A DNA stretch of 64,000 bases from VRUE01 sp036379955 (lineage in GTDB: Bacteria > Actinomycetota > Thermoleophilia > Solirubrobacterales > 70-9). Positions 31,687 to 39,821 of the stretch are shown one piece after another. The stretch's first letter is position 1, and each line of letters opens with the position of its first letter. The stretch spans positions 1 to 64,000 of the forward strand of contig DASVFR010000017.1 of NCBI GenBank assembly GCA_036379955.1, written 5' to 3'. The notes under the pieces were generated by a model. It made no database searches and was not told the origin of the DNA. It was given only the letters and a program-made list of their open reading frames with translations. The position numbers and the translations under genes were made by a program.

Positions 31687-32571
31687 ATGTCCCTCTACGA
31701 CCTGAACGGAAAGGTCGCCCTGGTGACGGGAGCGGCGCGGGGGATCGGATTCGAGACCGCACGGCAGATGCACCTGCGAGGCGCCTCGGTCGCGGTCGTC
31801 GACCTCGACGCCGGCGAGGCGCGCGAGGCCGCCGAGCGGATCGGCGAGCGGGCGCTCGGGATCGCCACCGACGTCACCGACCACAGCGCGATCATGCAGT
31901 CGGTCGCCGAGACCGTCGATCGCTTCGACGGGCTCGACGTCGTCGTCGCCAACGCCGGGATCGCCCAGCGCAAGATGGCGACGGTGCGCGGCATCGGGGT
32001 CGAGGAGTGGGAGCGCGTCTTCGAGGTCGACATGCTCGGCGTCTGGCGAACCGTGCGCGCAGCGCTGCCCCAGGTGGTCGAGAGGCAGGGACACATCGTC
32101 GTCACCTCCTCGGTCTACGCCTTCGTCAACGGCGTGCTCAACAGCCCCTACGCGGTGGCGAAGGCAGGGGTCGAGTCCCTGGGGCGCACGCTGCGGGCCG
32201 AGCTGACGCCGCTCGGCGCCAGCGCCAGCGTCGCCTACTTCGGCTGGGTCGACACCAAGCTGGTCCAGGACGCCTTCGAGGTCAACGGCGACCGGATGCA
32301 GCAGAACCTTCCCGAGTTCCTCAAAAGGCGGATCGCTCCCGACCAGGCCGGCGCCGCGGTCGTGCGCGGGATCGAAGAACGGGCGCCGCGGATCTTCGCG
32401 CCGAAGTGGTGGCGCTACGTCTCCGCCCTGCGCGGCGTGCTCAACCCGCTGCTCGACCGGCGCTTCGAGGCCGACGCGGCGATGACCAAGACGATCCGCG
32501 AGGTCGAGGCCGAAGCCGACGAGCAGGGTGCCGCCGCGGTCTCAGCCGCGAAACCCCTGATGCCTTCTTGA
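31687..32571 (+). CDS. Short-chain dehydrogenase/reductase (SDR)
   Basis: NAD(P)-dependent oxidoreductase of 294 residues. The cofactor site is VTGAARGIG (residues 13-21), followed by AVVDLD (Asp suggests NAD preference), NAGIAQ, the catalytic Ser in IVVTSSVYAFV and the catalytic YAVAKAG. The C-terminal 90 residues extend beyond the usual SDR core (about 250) and contain FAPKWWRYVSALRGVLNPLL. This extension is common in actinobacterial SDRs acting on hydrophobic substrates. It is divergent from ileS, 60 bases away. The stop codon lies in a family D palindrome. Substrate unknown. Confidence 0.88.
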   Translation: MSLYDLNGKVALVTGAARGIGFETARQMHLRGASVAVVDLDAGEAREAAERIGERALGIATDVTDHSAIMQSVAETVDRFDGLDVVVANAGIAQRKMATVRGIGVEEWERVFEVDMLGVWRTVRAALPQVVERQGHIVVTSSVYAFVNGVLNSPYAVAKAGVESLGRTLRAELTPLGASASVAYFGWVDTKLVQDAFEVNGDRMQQNLPEFLKRRIAPDQAGAAVVRGIEERAPRIFAPKWWRYVSALRGVLNPLLDRRFEADAAMTKTIREVEAEADEQGAAAVSAAKPLMPS

Positions 32572-32596
32572 CCCCATAGGGTCATCAATCGATCAG
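32568..32596. repeat. Family D palindrome, copy 2 (holds two stop codons)
   Basis: The segment TTGACCCCATAGGGT followed by CATCAATCGATCAG shares its core and right arm with 16874-16910; the left arm is degenerate. TGACCC/GGGTCA forms a short hairpin. The TGA of the SDR gene (32569-32571) and that of the convergent FAD gene (32593-32595, minus strand) are both inside. Confidence 0.68.
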
Positions 32597-35496
32597 GCTT
32601 TTCGCGTCAGCCGCTCAAGCATGAGGATGACCGACTCGTAGGGGGCGCCCGTGGCCCGGGTCATGCCGATCTCGCAGGTGCGGTTGCTGGAGAGCCGAGC
32701 GTCGAAGTCGCGGCCGGCTAGCTCCTCGGCCTGGGGACGGGTCGCCGACGCGGTCAGCTCCGGGTTCGAGATGCCGCGGTCGCCGGCGAACCCGCAGCAG
32801 GTCGCCGAGGGGGCGACGTGGACGTCGTCGGCGAGCGCGCCGGCGAGGCGGCGCAAGCGCGGGGCGAGTCCCATATGGCGGGTTGCGCAGGTTGGGTGAA
32901 CGGTGGCCGAGGCCACCTTCTCGGGTACCTCCAGCAACGGCAGCAGCCGGTCGTTGGCCCAGGCGACCGAGTCGAGGATCTCGAGCTTCGCGAGCCGCTC
33001 GGCGTTCTCCTCCGTGAGGACCCCCTCGCCCGGATCGGCGATCGCCTGCGTGCAGGAGGCGGCGTCGATGACGATCGGCAGCACCCCCTCCCCGCTCCAG
33101 CGCCAGAGGCTCTCGACCATCGCGTTCGCCTTCTGCCGCTGCGCCGCGCCGTAGCCCTTGGAGCCGAAAGGCAGCCCGCAGCAGCTACCCGCCACCTCCG
33201 GCGGAATCCAAACCGGGCACCCGGCCCGAGCCGACACCTCAACCATCGCCTCGACCATCGACTTCGCGGGCCGACGGGCCGATTTCCGCTGATATAGAGC
33301 GCTTTTCGGCCCGTCAGCCGGGTTGGTGGGGCCGAAGATGCGGTTGGTGCAGCTCGGGACGTAGACGGCCATTGCGCCCTCGTGCGGGGTCGGGGGCAGC
33401 TTGGTCGAAGCCGGAGGTGGCAGACCCTTGCCGCGCTTGGTGCGGCGTGCCAGCGGGCCGCCGAGGCGCAGCGCCGCGCGGGAGGCGGCTTCCACCGTCT
33501 TCCAGCGCTTCGCCGCCGCCAGGGCGGCTCGTTCCGCGCGCTCGGTATGGCGCTCCCCGCGCAGTTCCTTGACCAGCTTGCCGGTGTCGATCCCAACCGG
33601 GCAGGCGAGCTGGCAGGAGCCGTCGGCGGCGCAGGTCTCGAGCGCGTCGTACTCGAACTCCTCGAGCAGAGCGCGCTGCACGGGCGAGCCGGCGGGCTGG
33701 CGCGCCATCTCGCGGCGCAGGACGATCCGCTGGCGCGGCGTCGTGGTCAGGTTGCGGCTCGGGCAGACCGGCTCGCAGAAGCCGCACTCGACGCAGGTCG
33801 TGGCGGACTCCTCGATCTGCGGGGTCGTTTTCAGGTTGCGCAGGTGGACGGTGGGGTCGCGGTTGAGGACGACGCCGGGGTTGAGCACGCCGTCGGGGTC
33901 GGCGAGCTCCTTCACCCGCCACATCAGCTCGGTCGCCCTCTCCCCCCACTCGCGCTCGACGTAGGGAGCCATGTTGATCCCGGTGCCGTGCTCGGCCTTG
34001 AGCGAGCCGTCGTACTTGCCGACGACGAGCTCGACCAGCTTCGCCATGAAGGCCTCGTAGCGCTCGAGGTCCTCGTGCTTGGCGAAGTCGGGGGTGAGCA
34101 TGAAGTGCAGGTTCCCGGCCGAGGCGTGGCCGGCGACCCCGGGCAGGAAGCCGTGCTCGCCGAGCAGCGCCTGCAGGTCCTTGGCGCCCTCGGCGATCCG
34201 CTCGGGCGGCACGCAGACGTCCTCGACGATCAGCGCCGTGCCCGGCATGCGCACGCGGCCAACCAGGCCGTGCAGGCCCTCGCGCACGCGCCAGGCGAGC
34301 TCGATCTCCTCGGCCTCGCGGGTGAAGTCGATCGGCCGGATCGTCTCGTGGCCGCCGAGGATCTCGTCCGCCTCGGCGAGGTGGGCGTCGAGCCCCGCCT
34401 CGTCCTCGGCCCCGTACTCGACCAGCAGCACGGCCGACTCCGGCGGCAGCTCCTTCCACTCCTCCGGCGCCCCGACCATGTTCCAGGCGGCGGTGATCAG
34501 GGCCGGCGCGACCATCAGCTCGACCGCGGTCGCGCCGGAATCGACCAGGTCGCGCACCGGCGCGATCGCCTCGTCGATGCCGGGGAAGTGGACCCAGGCG
34601 GTCGTCGTCCGCGCCGCCACCGGCACCGTCTCGAAGACCGCCTCGGCGACGAAGGCAAGGGTGCCCTCCGAGCCGATCACGAGGCGACGGAAGATCTCCA
34701 GCGGCTCGTCGGCGTCGAGGAAGGCGCAGAGCCGGTACCCGGTCGTGTTCTTGATCGCGAACTTGCGCCGGATGCGTTCGCTGAGCTCGGCGTCGGCGCG
34801 GACCTCGTCGCGGATCGCGGCCAAGCCGGCGGCCAGCTCGGGCTCCTCGCGGGCAAAGCGCTCGGCGGCGCCCTCTTCGGCGGTGTCGATCGTCGTCCCC
34901 GAGGGAAGCACCAGCGTCATCGAGCGCACGGTCGAGTAGGAGTCCCTGGTCACCCCGCAGCGCATCCCGCCCGAGTTGTTGGCGATCACGCCGCCGACGC
35001 AGGCGATGTCGGTGCTGGCCGGGTCGGGGCCGAGCTTGCGCCCGTAGGGAGCGAGGACGCGGTTGGCGTGGCCGAGCACCGTGCCGGGCTTGACCCGGGC
35101 GCGCGCGCCGTCCTCCTCGACCGCGACGCCGCCGAAGTGACGGCGGACGTCGACCAGGATGCCGTCCGTCTGGCCCTGACCGTTGAGGCTGGTGCCCCCG
35201 GCGCGAAAGGTGACCGGGATGCCGCCGGCGCGGCCGAAGGCGAGGACCTTGGCGACGTCGCCGGCGTCGTGAGCCATGACCACGGCGCGCGGCAGCAGCC
35301 GGTAGGGACTGGCGTCGGAGGCGTAGCGGACGATGTCGCTCACCCGGCCGAGGACGCGGTCGGCGCCGAGCAGCTGCTCGAGGTCGCCGCGCAGCGGCTG
35401 CGGCGTGCCGGCGGCGAGCTCGTCGGGGACGCGGTCGGGCGCCGGCTCGGCGGGCTGCGGCGCCAGTACGGAGACGTCTCTCTCCAGCAGCGCCAT
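32593..35496 (-). CDS. FAD-linked 2-hydroxyacid dehydrogenase fused to Fe-S/CCG subunit
   Basis: Fusion of 967 residues of GlcD-like and GlcF-like parts, oxidising a D-2-hydroxyacid (D-lactate, glycolate or D-mandelate type) and passing electrons on at the membrane. Residues 60-260 are the FAD-binding PCMH domain (FRAGGTSLNGQGQTDGILVD, GVIANNSGGMRCGVTRDSY), and 290-540 form the substrate domain. CVECGFCEPVCPS and CAADGSCQLACPVG bind two 4Fe-4S clusters. Two CCG domains end the protein (SCCGLPFGSKG, TCCGFAGDRG). Residues 728-742, in the first CCG domain, are encoded by a 43-bp family B palindrome. Nine bases separate it from the upstream decarboxylase gene, indicating an operon. Confidence 0.9.
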   Translation of the reverse strand: MALLERDVSVLAPQPAEPAPDRVPDELAAGTPQPLRGDLEQLLGADRVLGRVSDIVRYASDASPYRLLPRAVVMAHDAGDVAKVLAFGRAGGIPVTFRAGGTSLNGQGQTDGILVDVRRHFGGVAVEEDGARARVKPGTVLGHANRVLAPYGRKLGPDPASTDIACVGGVIANNSGGMRCGVTRDSYSTVRSMTLVLPSGTTIDTAEEGAAERFAREEPELAAGLAAIRDEVRADAELSERIRRKFAIKNTTGYRLCAFLDADEPLEIFRRLVIGSEGTLAFVAEAVFETVPVAARTTTAWVHFPGIDEAIAPVRDLVDSGATAVELMVAPALITAAWNMVGAPEEWKELPPESAVLLVEYGAEDEAGLDAHLAEADEILGGHETIRPIDFTREAEEIELAWRVREGLHGLVGRVRMPGTALIVEDVCVPPERIAEGAKDLQALLGEHGFLPGVAGHASAGNLHFMLTPDFAKHEDLERYEAFMAKLVELVVGKYDGSLKAEHGTGINMAPYVEREWGERATELMWRVKELADPDGVLNPGVVLNRDPTVHLRNLKTTPQIEESATTCVECGFCEPVCPSRNLTTTPRQRIVLRREMARQPAGSPVQRALLEEFEYDALETCAADGSCQLACPVGIDTGKLVKELRGERHTERAERAALAAAKRWKTVEAASRAALRLGGPLARRTKRGKGLPPPASTKLPPTPHEGAMAVYVPSCTNRIFGPTNPADGPKSALYQRKSARRPAKSMVEAMVEVSARAGCPVWIPPEVAGSCCGLPFGSKGYGAAQRQKANAMVESLWRWSGEGVLPIVIDAASCTQAIADPGEGVLTEENAERLAKLEILDSVAWANDRLLPLLEVPEKVASATVHPTCATRHMGLAPRLRRLAGALADDVHVAPSATCCGFAGDRGISNPELTASATRPQAEELAGRDFDARLSSNRTCEIGMTRATGAPYESVILMLERLTRKA
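33273..33315. repeat. Family B palindrome, copy 1 (in frame inside the FAD/Fe-S gene)
   Basis: 43-bp element with arms GACGGGCCGA and TCGGCCCGTC. It differs from copy 2 (42928-42970, reversed) only in a four-base block (TTTC for AAAG) that spoils part of the left arm. It is translated as part of ADGPKSALYQRKSARRPAK in the dehydrogenase. Confidence 0.9.
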
Positions 35497-35505
35497 TGCC
35501 TGACC

Positions 35506-37104
35506 TTAGAAGAGGGACATCCCGGGGGCGACCGGGACCTCGACCAGCTCGGGCCGCGAAGAGGCCAGCGCCTTCTCGAGGGCACCGCGCACGGCGTCGC
35601 GGTCGCTGGCTCGGGTCGCCTCGATCCCGTAGCCCTCGGCAACGGCGGCGACGTCGAGTGCTGGTAGGTCGAGGCCCGGGGCGCCCGTCACCTGCTCGAC
35701 CTCGGCGAACCACTTGAGAATCGCGTACTCCTCGTTGCGCATGACGAGGAAGGTGACCGGCACCTTGTAGGCGGCGGCGGTCCAGAAGGCGGTGATCGCG
35801 TACTGGGCCGAGCCCTCGCCGAGGACGCAGACGACGGGCCGGTCGGGCTGGGCAAGCTGCACGCCGATCGAGGCGGCGAGGCCGAAGCCGAGGCCGCCGC
35901 CGGCGCTGAAGTAGTAGCTGCCGGGTCGCGAGAGGCGCAGCTGGTTGCGCAGGGCAAGCGTGCTGGCGGGCGACTCGAGCACGACGATCCCGTCCTCCGG
36001 AAAGACCTCCTTCAGCGCCGTGTGCACGGTCGAGGAGTCGAGCGGCTCGGCGGGCGGGATTTCCTGCGGGCCGGGGTTGGGCACGGGCGCCGGGCGCGAG
36101 GACTCGGGCACGTCCGCGAGCAGCGCCGCCAGGGTCAGCTTTACGTCGGCGACCAGCGCGTCGCCCATCGGCGCCCGCGCCGCCTCGTCGGGGTCGCTCG
36201 TGATCGCAACCAGCTTGGCCCCTTCCGGCAGCAGCGGTCCGGGGATGTGCGGGTAATAGGGGAAGACCGAGCTGCCGACGACGAGGATCAGGTCATGGCC
36301 CTCGAGCGTCTGGCCGATCGGCCCGATCGCCGGCGGCAGCACGCCACGAAAGTTGGGGTGGCTCTCGGGGAAGCCGAGCCGGCCGCCCCCGGTCGCGGGG
36401 GTGGCCCAGACCGGCAGGCGCTGGCGCTCGGCCAGCGCGATCGCCTCCTCCCAGGCGCCGGAGGCATCGATGTCGGGGCCGGCGACCATCACCGGGTTGG
36501 CGGCGCCCTGGAGCCGGTCGGCGAGCACGCGGACCGCGGCGGGGTCGGCGGCGGCGCGGCCGTCGACCCGGCGCGCGATCGCCTCGCCCGCATCGGAATC
36601 GTCGACCTCCGCGTACCAGTCGTCCATCGGCAGCGAGACGAAGGTCGGCCCCTTCGGCGGTAGCGAGGCGAGGTGGGCGCCATGGGCCAACGCCAGCGGC
36701 ACGTCCTCGGGCCGGGCGGGCTCGTAGGACCACTTGACCAGCGGATGCGGCATGCGGATCGCGTCGCGATTGGTCAGGTTCGCCTGCAGGGTGATCTGGG
36801 CGCGTGCCTGCTGGCCCGCGGTGACGAGCACCGGCGAGTGGTTGGCCTGGGCGTTGAAGATCGCCCCCATCGCGTTGCCGACGCCGGGCGCCGTGTGCAG
36901 GTTGGCGACGGCGGTCCGTCCCGAGGCCTGCGCGAAGCCATCGGCCATCCCGACCACGACCGCCTCCTGCAGGCCGAGCACGTAGCGGAAGTCGGCGGGA
37001 AAGTCGGCGAGCATCGGCAGCTCGGTCGAGCCGGGGTTGCCGAACATCGTCGTCATCCCCAGCTCCCGAAAGAGATCGAAGCTAGCTTCGCGAACCGTTG
37101 TCAT
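35506..37104 (-). CDS. mdlC: Benzoylformate decarboxylase-like ThDP enzyme
   Basis: Thiamine-diphosphate enzyme of 532 residues that decarboxylates a 2-oxoacid to an aldehyde. Family motifs are FGNPGSTELPML with the active-site Ser, LQEAVVVGMADG with the ThDP-activating Glu, and NLHTAPGVGNAMG with the active-site His. The C-terminal VLGEGSAQYAITAFWTAAAY corresponds to the ThDP-binding motif. Where benzoylformate decarboxylase has a second active-site His (FRYHQYDPG), this protein reads FPYYPHIPG, so His is replaced by Tyr with a His two positions later. It is nine bases upstream of the FAD-linked hydroxyacid dehydrogenase. Together they could convert a D-2-hydroxyacid to an aldehyde (mandelate-type route). 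Substrate uncertain. Confidence 0.82.
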   Translation of the reverse strand: MTTVREASFDLFRELGMTTMFGNPGSTELPMLADFPADFRYVLGLQEAVVVGMADGFAQASGRTAVANLHTAPGVGNAMGAIFNAQANHSPVLVTAGQQARAQITLQANLTNRDAIRMPHPLVKWSYEPARPEDVPLALAHGAHLASLPPKGPTFVSLPMDDWYAEVDDSDAGEAIARRVDGRAAADPAAVRVLADRLQGAANPVMVAGPDIDASGAWEEAIALAERQRLPVWATPATGGGRLGFPESHPNFRGVLPPAIGPIGQTLEGHDLILVVGSSVFPYYPHIPGPLLPEGAKLVAITSDPDEAARAPMGDALVADVKLTLAALLADVPESSRPAPVPNPGPQEIPPAEPLDSSTVHTALKEVFPEDGIVVLESPASTLALRNQLRLSRPGSYYFSAGGGLGFGLAASIGVQLAQPDRPVVCVLGEGSAQYAITAFWTAAAYKVPVTFLVMRNEEYAILKWFAEVEQVTGAPGLDLPALDVAAVAEGYGIEATRASDRDAVRGALEKALASSRPELVEVPVAPGMSLF

Positions 37105-37172
37105 ACCGGGCGGAACCCTATAGGTGCGCTGCGATTCTCAAGAGCGCCCCTCTCGCGCCGATAACCACGAAC

Positions 37173-37862
37173 ATGGGACTACCGCCGCGCCTCCGGAGAT
37201 CGCTGTTCGCGACCTTCGCCTGCATCGCCGCATCCGGGGCGATCGCCACGGGGGCGAGCGCCGGCCCGGCGACGACGCGGATCGCCTACGCGCCGGGCGA
37301 AATCGTGCCGATCCCAGCGGCGATCCCCCACGAAGAAGGCGACATGGTCGACCGCCGCATCGTGCCCGACCTACGCTGGATCGCCCAGCGCTTCCCGATC
37401 TACGTCACCGACGGCTACTCGGGCCCACTGCCCGACGGCGAACACGTCGGCTGCCACATGTGTCACGTCAAGCACTCCGATCACTACAACGGGTTGGCGG
37501 TGGACATCGTGCCGCTGAACGGCGACGGCAAATGCGATGCGACCTGGACCGGGATCACCCGGCTCGCGGAATGGGCCGAGCCCGTGCAGAACCAGCCCGC
37601 CCCACCCTTCCGCTGGGTCGGCTACGACGGCGACGCCGGCCACGGCTGCGGCAACCACCTCCACCTCTCCTGGGAACACGCCGCAGCGCCCCAGTTCCAG
37701 CTCGCCGAATGGGTCGAGGTCTTCCCGGTCGGCGAAGCAGGGGCGGGCCGCAAGCCACGAAAGCCGCGGCACAAGCGACCCAAAACGCCTCCGCCGCCGC
37801 CAGGGCCGGCCGGCGGAATCTCGACCGTTCAGTCGGGCGGCCTCTCGGCGCACGGAGATTGA
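37173..37862 (+). CDS. Secreted M15-like zinc carboxypeptidase domain protein
   Basis: Exported protein of 229 residues. Signal peptide: RRSLFATFACIAASGAIATGASAG. The mature part resembles peptidase M15/VanY-like enzymes that trim peptidoglycan stem peptides: KHSDHYNGLAVDIVPL gives the zinc-binding His and Asp, and GCGNHLHLSWEH the second zinc His. Two Cys in GCHMCHVKH may add a disulphide or metal site and are unusual for the family. The tail is basic and Pro-rich (KPRKPRHKRPKTPPPPPGP), suited to wall attachment. I chose the ATG at 37173, which starts the signal peptide directly; an upstream ATG at 37098 adds residues without sense. Function inferred from motifs. Confidence 0.7.
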   Translation: MGLPPRLRRSLFATFACIAASGAIATGASAGPATTRIAYAPGEIVPIPAAIPHEEGDMVDRRIVPDLRWIAQRFPIYVTDGYSGPLPDGEHVGCHMCHVKHSDHYNGLAVDIVPLNGDGKCDATWTGITRLAEWAEPVQNQPAPPFRWVGYDGDAGHGCGNHLHLSWEHAAAPQFQLAEWVEVFPVGEAGAGRKPRKPRHKRPKTPPPPPGPAGGISTVQSGGLSAHGD

Positions 37863-37863
37863 G

Positions 37864-37879
37864 CGGGACGCGTCCCGCC
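37864..37879. terminator. Short perfect palindrome between convergent genes
   Basis: GCGGGACGCGTCCCGC, a 16-base perfect palindrome two bases after the stop of the M15-like gene and four bases beyond the end of the convergent MerR gene. Likely a short two-way terminator. Confidence 0.5.
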
Positions 37880-37883
37880 CTCC

Positions 37884-38648
37884 CTACTTGTCGCGCTCGA
37901 GGACTTCGCCGAAGGCCTTCTCGATCTCGGCGACGAGGTCGAGGCGGAAGACCGCGTTGAGCACCTCGGCGCCGAGCGGGCGCAGCCGTTCGACCGAGCC
38001 GGTGATCTGCTCCCACCCCTCCTCCGGGCGCCCGGCCTCGTCGAAGGGGCGCCAGAGCTCGGCGAGGAAGAGGCTGACGAAGGCGCGCGCCGAGGACCGC
38101 GAGTTGCGCTTCAGCTTGTCGATCGCCGCGACGGCGGCGGGAAGGGGGATGCCCATTGCCTGCACCTCCTCGGCAGCGCGCAGCAGGACGGGGCTGGGGA
38201 CTTCGTACTTGCCGTCGCCGAGGTCGATCAGCAGACCCAGCTTCAGCGTCTTCGCCAACACCTTCTCGTCCCGCTCCCCGAAGCGCTCGTCGAGCTCGGC
38301 GAGGGTCAGCACTTCGGGGGCCTCCCCGGCAACCGGGGTCGTCAGGGCCGCCCGCAGGCCGGCGAAGCGGTCGGCGTCGCCGTGCTCCCCGATCAGGCGC
38401 TCGATCGCGCTCAGCTTGAAGCCCTCGGCCTGCATCTCCTGGATCAGCCGCAGCCGTTCGACGTGCTGGTTCCCGTAGTAGCCGATCCGCGAGCGCACCT
38501 CGGGCGGGGGCAGCAGGCCGCGCGACTGGTGGTTGCGGATGTTTCGCACCGACATCCCGGTCTCGTAGGCGAGCTGCTCGACGGTCATGTCCGCCTCGCC
38601 CTCGACGAGATTGGCGCCGGTGCCTGCCGCTTGCGTGGGCTTGGTCAC
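37884..38648 (-). CDS. MerR-family transcriptional regulator
   Basis: Regulator of 254 residues. The DNA-binding domain contains MTVEQLAYETGMSVRNIRNH, QSRGLLPPPEVRSRIGYYG and NQHVERLRLIQEMQAEGFKL. The long C-terminal region (about 160 residues, with LAELDERFGERDEKVLAKTL) is larger than in metal-sensing MerR proteins and may bind a lipid-like effector. It is divergent from the ferredoxin reductase/desaturase operon, with an inverted repeat between them, so it probably controls fatty-acid desaturation. I chose the GTG at 38648 (VTKPTQ); ATG at 38681 would overlap the operator, and the ATG at MTVEQLA, with GAGGC upstream, is also possible. Confidence 0.82.
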   Translation of the reverse strand: MTKPTQAAGTGANLVEGEADMTVEQLAYETGMSVRNIRNHQSRGLLPPPEVRSRIGYYGNQHVERLRLIQEMQAEGFKLSAIERLIGEHGDADRFAGLRAALTTPVAGEAPEVLTLAELDERFGERDEKVLAKTLKLGLLIDLGDGKYEVPSPVLLRAAEEVQAMGIPLPAAVAAIDKLKRNSRSSARAFVSLFLAELWRPFDEAGRPEEGWEQITGSVERLRPLGAEVLNAVFRLDLVAEIEKAFGEVLERDK

Positions 38649-38671
38649 AGGACAACCATACCTAGTTGAAT

Positions 38672-38691
38672 GTAACCTCAAACGAGGTAAC
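38672..38691. promoter_or_regulatory. Inverted repeat between MerR and desaturase operon
   Basis: GTAACCTC (38672-38679) and GAGGTAAC (38684-38691) form an 8-4-8 inverted repeat with one mismatch; a further GGTAAC half-site lies at 38700-38705 next to the reductase ATG. Position between divergent starts and 20-bp size fit a MerR operator. Confidence 0.6.
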
Positions 38692-38707
38692 GTTCATTCA
38701 GGTAACG

Positions 38708-39805
38708 ATGGCTGAGACCGCTGCCAAACCCAACGTCACGGCTCGTCGGCAACGAGCGCTGCGGGCGGCGCGCACGCTCTTCACGCCGCTGCTCCCCGAC
38801 GACTACCTCGAGCTGATCAACCCGCTCTGGTCAACCCGCGAGCTGCGCGGCCGGATCGAGCGGATCTCACCCGAGGCGGACGGCGCGGTCTCGCTGCTGA
38901 TCCGGCCCGGCTTCGAGTGGCCCGGCCACCGTCCCGGCCAGTACCTGCGGATCGGGGTCGTCGTCGACGGGGTCCACCACTGGCGCGCCTACTCGCTGAC
39001 GACCGAGCCCGGTCGCCCGGACGGCTGCATCGGGATCACGCCGAAGTTGGTCCCCTCCGGCGTCGTCTCCCCCTACCTGACGCAGCGAGCGCGGCCGGGG
39101 GACGTCGTCCGCCTCGGCGGCGTCGAAGGCACCTTCGTCCTCCCCTCGCCGCCGCTGCGGCGAGCCCTCTTCGTCTCGGCGGGCTCGGGGATCACGCCGA
39201 TCGTCTCGATGCTGCGCAGCCTCGACCGCGCCGACGCCCTCACCGACGTCGTCCACGTGCACTCGGCCCGCACGGCCGAGCGCGTGATCTTCGGCGAGCA
39301 CCTGCGCGAGCTCGCCTCGCGCCGGAAGGGTCTGCGCCTGCACCTGCAGCTGACCGGCGAGCAGGGGCGCCTCGCCGCGGCGGACCTCGATCGCCTCTGC
39401 CCAGACTGGCGGACTCGGGAGACCTTCGCCTCGGGCCCCGGCGAGATGCTCGACGCGCTGCGCGCGCGCTGGCAGGCGGAGGGGGACCCGGCGCGGCTCT
39501 CGATCGAGCGCTTCCAGCCGATCGTCGGCGGGAACGGCGCGACGGCCGCGGGGGGTCGGGTGCGCTTCCTCGCCAGCGGCATAGAGACCGAGTGCGGGGG
39601 CGGGACGCCGATCCTCCTCGCCGGCGAGGAGGCGGGCGCCCAGCTGCCCTCCGGCTGCCGCATGGGGATCTGCCGCACCTGCGTCGGGCGCCTGCGGGCG
39701 GGCGCCGTGCGAGACCTGCGCACCGGCGAGGTCCACGACACTCCGAACGAGACGGTCCGGACCTGCGTCAACGCCCCCGAGGGCAAAGTCGAGATCGAGC
39801 TTTGA
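38708..39805 (+). CDS. Ferredoxin reductase fused to 2Fe-2S ferredoxin (desaturase electron donor)
   Basis: Electron-transfer protein of 365 residues carrying electrons from NAD(P)H to the desaturase encoded next. Residues 45-145 are the FAD-binding barrel (WPGHRPGQYLRIGV, WRAYSLTTEPG). The nucleotide-binding domain starts ALFVSAGSGITPIVSMLRSL. The C-terminal plant-type ferredoxin has cysteines in SGCRMGICRTCVGRL and RTCVNAPEG. The protein is similar in plan to the mycobacterial partner of stearoyl-CoA desaturase DesA3 (from memory). Its ATG is close to the MerR operator. The desaturase gene begins 16 bases after its stop behind GAGAAAGGAAAG. Confidence 0.9.
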   Translation: MAETAAKPNVTARRQRALRAARTLFTPLLPDDYLELINPLWSTRELRGRIERISPEADGAVSLLIRPGFEWPGHRPGQYLRIGVVVDGVHHWRAYSLTTEPGRPDGCIGITPKLVPSGVVSPYLTQRARPGDVVRLGGVEGTFVLPSPPLRRALFVSAGSGITPIVSMLRSLDRADALTDVVHVHSARTAERVIFGEHLRELASRRKGLRLHLQLTGEQGRLAAADLDRLCPDWRTRETFASGPGEMLDALRARWQAEGDPARLSIERFQPIVGGNGATAAGGRVRFLASGIETECGGGTPILLAGEEAGAQLPSGCRMGICRTCVGRLRAGAVRDLRTGEVHDTPNETVRTCVNAPEGKVEIEL

Positions 39806-39821
39806 GAGAAAGGAAAGCGAT

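Noticed and set aside
37077..37088. Palindrome GAAGCTAGCTTC near the start of the decarboxylase gene
   Set aside because: Twelve bases inside the coding sequence with no other copy and no link to a regulator; likely chance.
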